25,000 nt of DNA from Theodoxus fluviatilis (GCA_034096865.1 JAWQFJ010009716.1:1-25000), one strand, 5' to 3'; shown: positions 9,467 through 18,105, numbered from the stretch's first letter. Made by a program: numbers and translations. Notes: a model not told the origin generated them from the letters alone.

Positions 9467-9706
9467 ATGGCAGAGGCAGTTATTGCCAAAACACCGGATC
9501 CTTTGCGTTGCATCGGCGTGAATCAGAGTGCCGAATGGGACCGCTGGAAATTCCGGTTTGACATTTTTCTTCAAGTAACGGCCGTGGATACTCTGTGCTG
9601 CATTACTCTGGGAAACGACCAGGAGACATTCATGAACTGCACATGTGTGGGATACCTGAATTGTATTTGTAGATTACACCCAACTATTTTTAAAAAATCA
9701 AAATGA
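9467..9706 (+). pseudogene. Truncated gag start of a Ty3/Gypsy-like LTR retrotransposon
   Basis: The frame begins with ATG at 9467 (peptide MAEAVIAKTPDPL) and contains EWDRWKFRFDIFLQVTAV, a pattern common at the N terminus of invertebrate Ty3/Gypsy Gag, in which a conserved W-x-x-W-x-x-x-F segment opens the capsid-like region. After about residue 43 (9595) the sequence no longer looks like Gag. It is Cys-rich and ends at a stop after 79 codons. No nucleocapsid knuckle, protease, RT or integrase follows. The copy is therefore a 5' remnant, broken by deletion or by another insertion. Family assignment is from motif recognition only. Confidence 0.55.
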
Positions 9707-9989
9707 CAGACCTGTGCTTGAATGGGAAAATCAATGTTTTATGAATTTTCATGAATAATCAGTATGACTCTGATTCAATCAGTCTAGATGACAGGTGTGC
9801 CATACTTCACCCCTTCTCGCCACTCCCATGCAAGCCACCAAGAAATTGGTGAACTGTTCCTCACACTTGCCTCCTCTAACTCAATGTTCTAAATTTAGCA
9901 GTCATGTGAGGAATAGCATGCATCTGTGCCACACACAGGACAACAGATCATTAAATTTAAAACAACCAATGAGGATCCCCTATTGGCAA
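9707..9989. other. Unique-looking DNA, nothing recognised
   Basis: No supported feature until the minisatellite. Its right end (about 9966-9989, GAGGATCCCC...GAGGCATTGTGGG) resembles the flank at 11697-11735. Confidence 0.4.
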
Positions 9990-11283
9990 GAGGCATTGTG
10001 GGAATGGTGAGGCAGTGTGGGAATGATGAGGCAGTGTGGGAATGGTGAGGCATTGTGGGAATAATGAGGCAGTGTGGGAATGATGAGGCAGTGTGGGAAT
10101 GATGAGGCATTGTGGGAATGGTGAGGCAGTGTGGGAATGGTGAGGCAGTGTGGGAATGGTGAGGCAGTGTGGGAATAATGAGGCAGTGTGGGAATAAGGA
10201 GGCAGTGTGGGAATGGTGAGGCAGTGTGGGAATGGTGAGGCAGTGTGGGAATGGTGAGGCAGTGTGAGAATGGTGAGACAGTGTGGGAATAATGAGGCAG
10301 TGTGGGAATAATGAGGCAGTGTGGGAATGGTGAGGCAGTGTGGGAATGGTGAGGCAGTGTGGGAATAATGAGGCAGTGTGGGAATGGTGAGGCAGTGTGG
10401 GAATAATGATAGAGTGTGGGAATGGTGAGGCAGTGTGGGAATGGTGAGGCAGTGTGGGAATGGTGAGGCAGTGTGGGAATAATGAGGCATTGTGGGAATG
10501 GTGAGGCAGTGTGGGGATGGTGAGGCAGTGTGGGAATGGTGAGGCAGTGTGGGAATAATGAGGCAGTGTGGGAATGGTGAGACAGTGTGGGAATAATGAT
10601 AGAGTGTGGGAATGGTGAGGCAGTGTGGGTATGGTGAGGCAGTGTGGGAATGGTGAGGCAGTGTGGGAATGGTGAGGCAGTGTGGGAATGGTGAGGCACT
10701 GTGGGAATGGTGAGGCAGTGTGGGAATAATGAGGCAGTGTGGGAATAATGAGGCAGTGTGGGAATAATGAGGCAGTGTGGAAATGGTGAGGCAGTGTGGG
10801 TATGGTGAGGCAGTGTGGGTATGGTGAGGCAGTGTGGGAATGGTGAGGCAGTGTGGGAATGGTGAGGCAGTGTGGGAATGGTGAGGCAGTGTGGGAATGG
10901 TGAGGCAGTGTGGGAATGGTGAGGCAGTGTGGGAATGGTGAGGCAGTGTGGGAATGGTGAGGCAGTGTGGAATGGTGAGGCACTGTGAGAATGGTGAGGC
11001 AGTGTGGGTATGGTGAGGCAGTGTGGGAATGATGAGGCAGTGTGGGAATGGTGAGGCAGTGTGGGAATAATGAGGCAGTGTGGGAATGGTGAGGCAGTGT
11101 GGGAATGGTGAGGCAGTGTGGGAATGGTGAGGCAGTGTGGGAATGGTGAGGCAGTGTGGGAATGGTGAGGCAGTGTGGGGATAATGAGGCAGTGTGGGAA
11201 TAATGAGGCAGTGTGGGAATGGTGAGGCAGTGTGGGAATGGTGAGGCAGTGTGGGAATGATGAGGCAGTGTGGGAATAGTGAG
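9990..11283. repeat. Minisatellite, 19-bp unit, about 68 copies
   Basis: The unit is GGTGAGGCAGTGTGGGAAT, with variants at its first bases (AATGAGG, GATGAGG) and rarer types such as AATGATAGAGTG (10404 and 10594) and GGTGAGACAGTG. The two AATGATAGAG units are 190 bp apart, exactly ten units, in similar context, which points to a larger duplication inside the array. Since 19 is not a multiple of 3, each frame cycles through all three phases every 57 bp. The minus strand has no stops in them, giving false frames of up to about 500 codons with a 19-residue period rich in His, Pro, Thr and Ser. Confidence 0.97.
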
Positions 11284-11690
11284 TAGTGATGAGATACTGT
11301 GGTACGAACTATTTTGAGATTTTTTTTTTAACTGAAGGCCCCCCAAAAAGTTGTGGCTACGGTTACCCAACTTACCATAATTATTTCTACTGACCCTAGA
11401 CATATATTTCTTTTATCCTGGGAAAAAAATTTGACGGTAACAACAGACTGTGTGCTGCCCCATCTTCCCTGCCCTATGACCACTTGGGGAATCCAATATT
11501 TACATTTTAAAAAGCATTTCCAGCGATTGAGAAACTTGATTTAAATTTGATCCGGCCTCTTCTACAACAAGAATCTAGAATTTCACAAAAGTTCAGGCCA
11601 ACTTACCAACTCTTTCCTTTCCTGTGGCTGTGTTATTCTAAGCCCAACTATTCTTCCTTCTGGCCCAAGTAAAAAAACAACAACAAAAAA
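11284..11690. other. Right flank of minisatellite, nothing recognised
   Basis: Mixed AT-rich sequence with a T-run at about 11321. No supported gene. Confidence 0.4.
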
Positions 11691-11795
11691 CAGAATCTGA
11701 GGAATCCCTGGTGGTGATGGGCATTATGGGAATGGTGGGAAGAAGCGAGATATGATGGCATGAACTATATATTACAAGTTTTAAAATATAATTCA
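11690..11795 (+). repeat. Unexpanded relative of the 19-bp minisatellite locus
   Basis: CTGAGGAATCCC, GGGCATTATGGGAATGGTGG, GCGAGATATGATGGCATGAA and a following AT-rich run match, in order, the left flank, a single unit and the right flank of the array at about 9966-11330. Only one repeat unit is present, so this looks like a dispersed repeat in its pre-expansion state. Confidence 0.55.
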
Positions 11796-12789
11796 GCACC
11801 TTTTCAATCTGGAAGTATGCAGGCAGAAACTGAGACTGAGAGTTACCAAATCACTTTCCAGCTCACACGTCATCATGGACACAACAGATTGGTCAACAGC
11901 ACACACATTCTAGTCCACTAGAGACTTCACCTGCCGGCGAAAGTCTCTAGCACAGTTCATATCATGTGATGGAACTAATCCGTCTGGAATATGCATAAGG
12001 AGGTCACAAGAGAGGCTTGTGGGATAGCACTCTGCTCCATCCCTGACATAGTAGTTCTAAGACTATTTTGCACAAAACTCATAAATTACGCTTGTTGAGG
12101 CAATAAACAAGCATTTATTTGATAAAATAACATGTTTGTGTAGAAATGGAAACAAGTTTTGACATCTGAATGATTTCTGTAAAAAGTGGAAAAATAGTGT
12201 CCAGAATGTGCTATTTTTGGCCCAATGATGTAATGTGAAGGGTCAAGTCTATTACGCATTCACTGTGAACTTCGCCAGAGTGCCGACTGACTTGGGTTCA
12301 CAGAATGCAGCACACAAGGACAGGGTGAAGCTGCACCAGGTGCAACGTGGCCATGCAGAGATGAGGCCACACCAGGGATGTGGTCACAGCTGTGCCAGAG
12401 CAAGATCACCTTCATAAGCTATCCTCTGCAGGCATTATCAGTGTGAGCTGAATAGGATCCATCAAGATAATCATCAAGCACCATCTACTTCTGAAGCAGT
12501 TCCCCAGTAGATAAGCTTACACAGTCACAGTAATGCTCTGTTACCTCAACCTGGCTTCCCTAGGAATCGCTTCACAGACCCTCTGGACAACCGATTTATC
12601 CATCCCCATTTCTACTCCGCTATTAATAATGCTCACTCTGAGAGATCAATTCTCTGGGTTCACTAAGAACAGTCTCAGTGCCTACCTAGTGTGACTGCAG
12701 AACAGGACCCACATTATGTGTATAAATATGTTATTCACAACCAGAATCATAGTTCATATACTTACATTTAAAAAGATAAATTTTCAATA
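11796..12789. other. Intergenic or intronic DNA, one small hairpin
   Basis: No supported gene. A 10-bp perfect inverted repeat CTAGAGACTT (11918-11927) / AAGTCTCTAG (11941-11950) encloses a 13-nt loop. A frame of 60 codons at 12235-12417 has no recognisable family. Confidence 0.45.
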
Positions 12790-13662
12790 GTGTTGTATTG
12801 GTTTGTGCTGTGTTGTGTCATGTTGGTTTGTGCTGTGATGTGTTGGTTTGTGTTGTGCTGTGCAGTGTTGTGTTGGTTTGTGCTGTGCTGTGTTGTGTTG
12901 GTTTGTGCTGTGCTGTGCAGTGTTGTGTTGGTTTGTGCGGTGCTGTGTTGTGTTGGTTTGTGCTGTGCTGTGCTGTGTTGGTTTGTGTTGTGCGGTGTTG
13001 TGTTGGTTGTGCTGTGCTGTGTTGGTTTATGCTGTGCTGTGTTGGTTTGTGCTGTGCTGTGCTGTGTTGGTTTGTGTTGTGCTGTGCGGTGTTGTGTTGG
13101 TTTGTACTGTGCTGTGCTGTGTTGGTTTGTGTTGTGCTGTGCGGTGTTGGTTTGTGTTGTGCTGTGCTGTGTTGGTTTGTGCTGTGCTGTGCTGTGTTGG
13201 TTTGTGTTGTGCTGTGCGGTGTTGTGTTGGTTTGTACTGTGCTGTGCTGTGTTGGTTTGTGTTGTGCTGTGCCGAGTTGGTTTGTGCTGTGCTGTGCTGT
13301 GTTGGTTTGTGTTGTGCTGTGCGGTGTTGTGTTGGTTTGTGCTGTGCTGTGTTGGTTTGTGCTGTGCTGTGTTGTGTTGGTTTGTGCTGTGCTGTGCTGA
13401 GTTGGTTTGTGTTGTGCTGTGCGGTGTTGTGTTGGTTTGTGCTGTGTTGTGTTGGTTTGTGCTGTGCTGTGCTGTGTTGGTTTGTGCTGTGTTGTGTTGG
13501 TTTGTGCACTGCTGTGTTGGTTGGTGCTGTACCGTGCTCTGCTGTGTTGGTTTGTGCTGTGTTGCATTAGAATGGTTTGTGGTGTGGTGTGGCATGGTGT
13601 GTTGAGGTGGGCTGTGCTGTGTTACGATGTGGTGTGCTGTGTTGTGGTTTGTTGTGCTGTGT
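12790..13662. repeat. Pentamer-based satellite, (GTGYT)n with GGTTT punctuation
   Basis: The block is written almost wholly in 5-bp words: GTGCT, GTGTT, GTGCG, GTGCA and GGTTT. GGTTT recurs every 20, 25 or 30 bp. A longer segment containing the rare word TTTGTACTGT recurs at 13101 and 13231, 130 bp apart (26 pentamers), a higher-order duplication. Frames of up to about 350 codons on both strands (Cys/Val/Leu on plus, His/Thr/Gln/Asn on minus) are repeat translations. Confidence 0.96.
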
Positions 13663-13944
13663 TTCCAGTTTTCAATGATGACCAGTAAACATGCCCAGTA
13701 CATGGTGAACAGGACAGAGAAAAGAATAAATAAATATATCTGGTGACTGTATTTGTTGGACCTACTCAAGCAACCGATACAGACACACTCATAGATCTGC
13801 ATGTGAAGGCTGCTTTCAGAAAAGGAGTCAAAATCAGTCACCTAAGGAGAGACTGCTAGACTAAGTTTGTTCCACAAATCTACCCAACTCCAAGAGTGAA
13901 TAATCAGCCACATAGGTATAGTTAAAACTGTTTCTCTACATACC
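13663..13944. other. Unique-looking DNA, nothing recognised
   Basis: Short stretch without a supported feature. Confidence 0.4.
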
Positions 13945-14100
13945 CTTCAAACCATCATGCAACCATTCTACTGTTTCCCTTCAGCATTTCTCCGTGACAA
14001 ACAGGAACAGCAACTGCAACCTCTTCACTAACAGTGCAGTACATAGAGCTCTATGCTGAAAAGTCTTTCTCTTTATACTAGAGAGCACCTTGAGAGTGCA
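13945..14100 (+). repeat. Local repeat family X, copy 1
   Basis: ACCCTTCAAACCAT, CTACTGTTTCCCTTCAGCAT, TTTCTCCGTGACA, ACAGGAACAGCAACTGCAAC and CTCTTCACTAAC align with copies 2 and 3. It shows the uninterrupted arrangement but has no TTAA at the equivalent site. Confidence 0.65.
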
Positions 14101-14479
14101 AAGTGCCACCGAGAAGCCACAAGTCTCCTTCCATTCCCTGTATAATTCAGGCAGGAAGTTATGCTCGTCAGGCTTAATGCTACCAAGTTTATTTCATTTT
14201 GGCACCTCTAGCTGTCTCTTAGTATGGACTGCATATGCCAGCGGAGTAAATAGGTTGACAACAACTTCATGACACACAATAAAGTATCTCTGTGAATCCA
14301 ATTCCAAAAGTACATAAGACATAACCTCCAAAAGTTAATGAATTGTTCCTTGGGTGACATCCTGAACTTGCTCCAAATTTAATCAGAATACGTTTTGAAA
14401 ATGTCGAGTTATTTTGCTGAATAACTAAGAACAAAGTAACCTAAGGAAAAACATACCTCCATGCTGGAGGAAATAACAT
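14101..14479. other. Spacer between repeat X copies, nothing recognised
   Basis: A 60-codon frame here has no family resemblance. Confidence 0.4.
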
Positions 14480-14613
14480 ATCCATCAAACCATTATTTAA
14501 CTACTCTGCTGTTCCTCATCAGTATTTCTCCTGGACAGACAGGAACAAAAACTGCAACTTCATCACCACCTTAATACATGTATGCTTTAAAATGTGTCTC
14601 TCATTGAGAAGTG
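14480..14613 (+). repeat. Local repeat family X, copy 2 (empty site)
   Basis: Aligns with copy 3 through CTACTCTGCTGTTCC, TCAGTATTTCTCCT, GACAGACAGGAAC and TTCATCACCACC, then TTAA (14571-14574) and TACATGTATGC. It continues without a break across the point where copy 3 is interrupted. Confidence 0.72.
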
Positions 14614-15500
14614 CCCTTCAAACCATTATATAATTACTCTACTGTTCCCCATCGCCACATGTATTTCTCCTTTGCAGACAGAAAAAGCCTGCTATTTCTT
14701 CACCAACTTAAGGGGAGACACCACTATAATAACGGTCAAAATGTCAATTTTTTGTGATTTTGACTTATGGGCATTTTTGAGTTGTTTCAACTCTCTGCAA
14801 TGTAATTCCAATACTGCAATAGTCTCTATTTAAAACATGCTAGAAAACATGTAAAAATGCAAAGAAAGAACCTCACCTCTTTGAGAATTTTTGCCGGCAC
14901 TATTGGAAATACATAGAAGATGGAAAAAGCAAGTTTTCCATAGTGGTCTTTTTTTCACGTTTTCTCCTAAACTACTTTATATGAACTTGAAATTATGCAG
15001 AAAATATTCGGAACATTGTAGAGATCTGTAATTTTCAGGGTGTGTTCTTTATGCATGTAGCAACATTTTGTCACATGGGTTTGTGAAATGAGCCCCTAGG
15101 TCAGCAGTTATCCACTAAACAAGTTCTAAAACTGGAGATAAATTGAGTAAATAAACTAAGTAAGTATCCTTTTCAAAAGTATTAGAATTTTTCCCAAAAG
15201 GATGTGACAAGTTTTAGATATTGAAATGACAAATCTAAGGAAACCAAAATGTTAATTTTGCTGTGTATCGATATATAGATTCTGAGCTCTACATTTTTGA
15301 AAAAGATAGAAAATTACATGTTATTTAAATAATTAACAGATGACTTACTTTTTCCATTGAGCAAAAGTGAATTTTCACTTATTTTCATGTATATCTTTGA
15401 ATTGCCATGCATGAAAGTTTTAAAACTCATTGCAATTTTAAAAAATTGTCTCTTTTACCCATGTCTCCCCTTAATATAGCTATGCTTAAATTAATGGCAA
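14614..15500 (+). repeat. Local repeat family X, copy 3, split by a TTAA element
   Basis: The left part (14614-14711) ends in TTCTTCACCAACTTAA. The right part resumes after the insertion at 15471 with TTAATATAGCTATGC, which aligns with TTAATACATGTATGC of copy 2. Confidence 0.7.
14712..15470. mobile_element. Non-autonomous TIR transposon with TTAA target duplication, 759 bp
   Basis: The element starts GGGGAGACA (14712-14720), ends TGTCTCCCC (15462-15470) and is flanked on both sides by TTAA (14708-14711 and 15471-15474). The terminal inverted repeat is 9 bp perfect. A second shared block, CAATTTTTT, lies within about 50 bp of each end in inverted orientation. The interior is AT-rich and has no transposase frame, so it would need an enzyme in trans. 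TTAA duplications are typical of piggyBac and Kolobok transposons; the 5'-GGG start is compatible with either and I cannot decide between them. Confidence 0.82.
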
Positions 15501-15883
15501 AGCAAACAGCTTCTGTCATCAGCAAGGTGAGAATAACCCATGAGTGAATAGTCTAGCTGCAACAAAAAAATTGTAGGTCACCTATTTACAGATAATGCGG
15601 AGCAGCGAGACACAGACACACTGTAGGTATGGCTGGGGGCACTAAGGCAATGCCTCCGTTTCTACCCTGCCTGTCCTCAATCCTGTCTGAGCTGGCGACA
15701 GCCATGGTGTCATGCCCTAGTGGTTTTATTTATGGCTGGCTGGAGGGGCTCTGAGTATAAGGGTTGAGTTGCAAAGGCACCCCCTCCCTTTGCCTCTCAC
15801 TTGCTTCTCATGCTCTCTCACGCACACCTCCAACCTCTTTATAGACTCTGAAATCTTTCTTTGTGAATGTTGATGTTGTTACT
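15501..15883. other. Unique-looking DNA, nothing recognised
   Basis: No supported gene. The right end leads into the GGA tract. Confidence 0.4.
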
Positions 15884-16060
15884 AGGAGGAGGAGGAGGAG
15901 GAGGAGGAGGAGGAGGAGGAGGAGGAGGAGGAGGAGGAGGAGGAGGAGGAGGAGGAGGAGGAGGAGGAGGAAGGAGGAGGAGGAAGGAGGAAGGAGGAGG
16001 AGGAGGAGGAGGAGGAGGAGGAGGAGGAGGAGGAGGAGGAGGAGGAGGAGGAGGAGGAGG
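15884..16060. repeat. (GGA)n trinucleotide microsatellite
   Basis: About 177 bp of GGA/AGG with a few AAGG interruptions near 15970-15992. Purine-only strand. Poly-Gly, poly-Arg and poly-Pro frames are repeat translations. Confidence 0.97.
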
Positions 16061-16598
16061 CCTACATAGCAGTAGCATTAAAAGTAATAAACGTTGTTAT
16101 CACATAACAGTGCTCCAACCCCCTTGCAAACAACTAACTATGTAAAAGACAATAGCATCACCTCATGCACACACATCTTTTTATCTTTTCTTTCTTTCTT
16201 TTTTTCATTTTCAGGTCAACAATCAATCTGATGTTAGGCCCACAGTGTACAAGGAAAACATGCTCAGTTCATTCCTTGTTTTAGGCACTTGCAAAGTTGC
16301 ATGGTCACAAGACAGCTATGAAACAGAGGTACACCATTTATATGGATAGTGACATTCATTATGAGCGAGCTTGCATGTGCTTGTATCACCTTCTGTGTGT
16401 GTGCATGTACGTACATGTGTGTTCATGATCGAGTGGGTGCATGGATGCAAGCACAGCTGTATATACATGTATAATAACGCACATTGTTCACACGGTCATG
16501 TGCCACATCTCGGCTTTCCCCGCAATCGTACAAAAATGTATTGCAGTGCTCCAACAAACACAGTGAAGAATTTCAATCTCATCATTTTTCGTACTCAC
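16061..16598 (-). other. Start of intron 1 of the zinc transporter gene
   Basis: The intron opens with GTGAGT (16598-16593 on the minus strand). I found no second exon here or further left: nothing encodes the expected continuation of TM1 or the HxxxD metal site of TM2. The segment contains GT-rich DNA and a 14-bp palindrome CATGTACGTACATG (16404-16417). Confidence 0.6.
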
Positions 16599-17280
16599 CT
16601 ATCGCTTCTCCCACCATGAAAACTATGCAAAGGATCACTACCGCGAGCAGCTGATTCCGGGCCACTTTATCATCGGGATTTTTATGAGTCATTTTGTGGC
16701 AGTGAGTTTCCACTGAGTCTTGGATTATTTGAATGTAAGCGTCGTCATTTCCGTGTCCACTGCTGGGGTGCATGAGTTCTAAAGGAGTCGTACTTGCGGC
16801 GGAAAAGCGAGCAGGATGCTCTCGATCTGGCAACAACTGCCCCTGCTCACCCAGCTGTTTGCGGCTATTCTCCGCGCTCCCGGTGCCGTTCATTGTGGCA
16901 ACTGTTATCTCTTGTCCTCCGCTGTGCACATCTGAGGCATATGATGGAGGACAGGCGCCAGTTCCGCGAGCTGTCGTTGCAAAACCATGCGTTCTTCCGG
17001 AGAAGGAAGTAGCGGGAAAATAAGACAGATCACCTCTGTCACCTTCACGAGGATCAGTCACCGACACGAGCGTAGCAGACGCTAAAGGTCCGAAGCCCTG
17101 TGAGTCGTTATCGAGGAGCAGAATATCAAGCGAGGCTGGGGACGTGAATGACTGTGTATCCTCCGACAGATCGACCAGGAGGTCCTCATCTCGTGACAGC
17201 CGGGAATCCTCTCCCTGCCCAACGTTTGCGTCACTGACAGGATCCATTGGTAAACTTCGACTCGAGTGCTGCGCCGCCAT
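16599..17280 (-). CDS. SLC30A: First coding exon of an SLC30A (ZnT2/3/4/8-like) zinc transporter
   Basis: Cation diffusion facilitators of this group are homodimeric Zn2+/H+ antiporters that load zinc into vesicles, lysosomes or secretory granules. Reading starts at ATG 17280-17278, in good context (A at -3, G at +4), and gives 227 codons plus one base. Residues 1-190 form a long, low-complexity, hydrophilic tail with an acidic, leucine-containing stretch at about 31-60. An HCH motif lies at 193-195, as in the N termini of ZnT2/3/4/8. DDKVARNQL then leads into TM1 (about 211-227, LLAVVILCIVFMVGEAIG), which matches the family pattern ending in GE(V/A)(V/I)G. The exon stops in phase 1 at AG|GTGAGT, where the family would continue with a second Gly. 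The zinc-binding His/Asp residues of TM2 and TM5 are in missing exons. The N-terminal tail is longer than I expect for ZnT2 or ZnT8. The exact paralogue cannot be assigned. Confidence 0.85.
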
Positions 17281-17520
17281 TTTTGTCAACAACTAATCAC
17301 GTGATGCCTCCTCCGGTGCGATATGCAAATTGAACTGAAGATCACTCGCAATTCAACGGAACACGATCAGCTAACTAGGAGCACTACCGATGGAGTGCCT
17401 GATCGTTTTTATCATCATCATGCCCCTGACAACGCGTTTGCCCGTCGTTTTCAACCACGTGATACACAAGTTGCCGTCCGCCATGTTTCTGCCCTAGCCA
17501 CGCGATCTGCCATTGTTTAT
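17281..17520 (-). promoter_or_regulatory. 5' UTR / proximal promoter of the zinc transporter (predicted)
   Basis: The palindromic E-box TCACGTGA lies at 17297-17304, 17 bp upstream of the ATG, and a second CCACGTGAT lies at about 17456. The start codon sits in AAAATGGCGGC, which fits the YY1 consensus, and a similar CCGCCATGTT lies at about 17480. No TATA box is placed convincingly. The region is CpG-richer than the flanks, as expected for an invertebrate housekeeping-type promoter. Functional roles are inferred from motifs only. Confidence 0.45.
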
Positions 17521-18105
17521 ACAACAAGATACAAGATACTTTATTGACCTAATTGTATACAAGAGGCTTGTTCAGGAGTACTCAGCGCTGCATGAGCGCT
17601 TCATGTTGGCAATTGAGCGCTCTTTGCCACTCCTGAACGCCTCAGATTTTGTGCAGCGCTTCACTTGTTAAAGGGGAGGTAAATCTTCTGCGCCCCATGT
17701 TGTGTTGATAGACGCGAAGAAAGTGTTTTCTTTGCCACAGACATCGTTTATGCACGTTTAAATGTATTCTGCATGAATAAAGTCCACTACTGTGTCATCC
17801 TTACTTGCCATTACTCGCAAATAAAGCCCGTTCCAGTCACAAAATGATGTTTCTGAGGGTTATTTTACGCATCGACGGCCAGTGCGGGATCGAAGACGCC
17901 ATTTTGAATTTGATGCAAAATCATCTGAAGCACGTTGGATTGGTGATTCACAGCGCTGCTCAGCGCTGAGTGAATCACGCCCCAAAATTGCCGTTCAGGA
18001 GTGAATCACATGCAGCGCTGAGCAGCGCTTTGAATCGCTGCGCCTCCTGAACAAGGCTAAGGAAATTCGTTTTGTCGGTGGCAAAACATAATACATACAT
18101 ACAAA
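17521..18105 (-). mobile_element. Retroelement 3' tail (minus strand), split by a later insertion
   Basis: With 17564-18053 removed, the minus strand reads TTTTGCCACCGACAAAACG, AATTTCCTTAGCCTCTTGTA, TACAATTAGG, then TCAATAAAGTATCTTGTATC and a second CTTG. An AATAAA signal (17545-17540) followed by a short repeated (GTATCTT) unit is typical of LINE/SINE 3' ends. The 5' extent is unknown. It lies about 240 bp upstream of the zinc transporter start codon. Confidence 0.5.
17569..18053. mobile_element. Foldback-ended non-autonomous element, 485 bp, 5-bp target duplication
   Basis: Termini are TGTTCAGGAG (17569-17578) and CTCCTGAACA (18044-18053), flanked by the direct repeat AGGCT (17564-17568 and 18054-18058). 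Each end is itself an inverted repeat: CACTCCTGAACG (17628-17639) opposes the left terminus, and CGTTCAGGAGTG (17992-18003) opposes the right one. The palindrome AGCGCT occurs eight times (17584, 17595, 17616, 17655, 17952, 17962, 18014, 18024), all near the ends. A further inverted pair GTGATTCAC / GTGAATCAC brackets two CAGCGCTG copies (17943-17978). No reading frame of note is present. A 5-bp duplication with subterminal repeats would fit a hAT5-like or another DNA transposon. The TG...CA ends would also fit a small LTR-type element, but the inverted-repeat structure argues against that. Confidence 0.72.

Noticed and set aside
9895..11403. A 502-codon minus-strand frame rich in His, Pro and Thr
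   Set aside because: It is the three-phase translation of the 19-bp minisatellite (19-residue period). All three minus-strand frames are open for the same reason, and there is no start context or domain.
11918..11950. Hammerhead ribozyme (GAAA next to a stem)
   Set aside because: The conserved CUGANGA core is missing and the three-stem arrangement cannot be formed.
12235..12417. 60-codon plus-strand frame with mixed composition
   Set aside because: No family resemblance, no start context and no splice signals. Length is within chance expectation.
12768..13841. A 357-codon minus frame (Gln/His/Thr/Asn) and 271-codon plus frame (Cys/Val/Leu)
   Set aside because: Both are translations of the pentamer satellite. 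Every frame is open because the five-base words rarely form stop codons.
15839..16145. Poly-Pro, poly-Gly and poly-Arg frames
   Set aside because: Translations of (GGA)n. The frames at 2005-2443 and 7509-7778 over TCC and ATG tracts are rejected for the same reason.
16582..17292. Zinc transporter frame as a complete 236-residue single-exon protein
   Set aside because: The last residues after GEAIG are read from intron sequence beyond a GTGAGT donor, and the first four codons lack an ATG.
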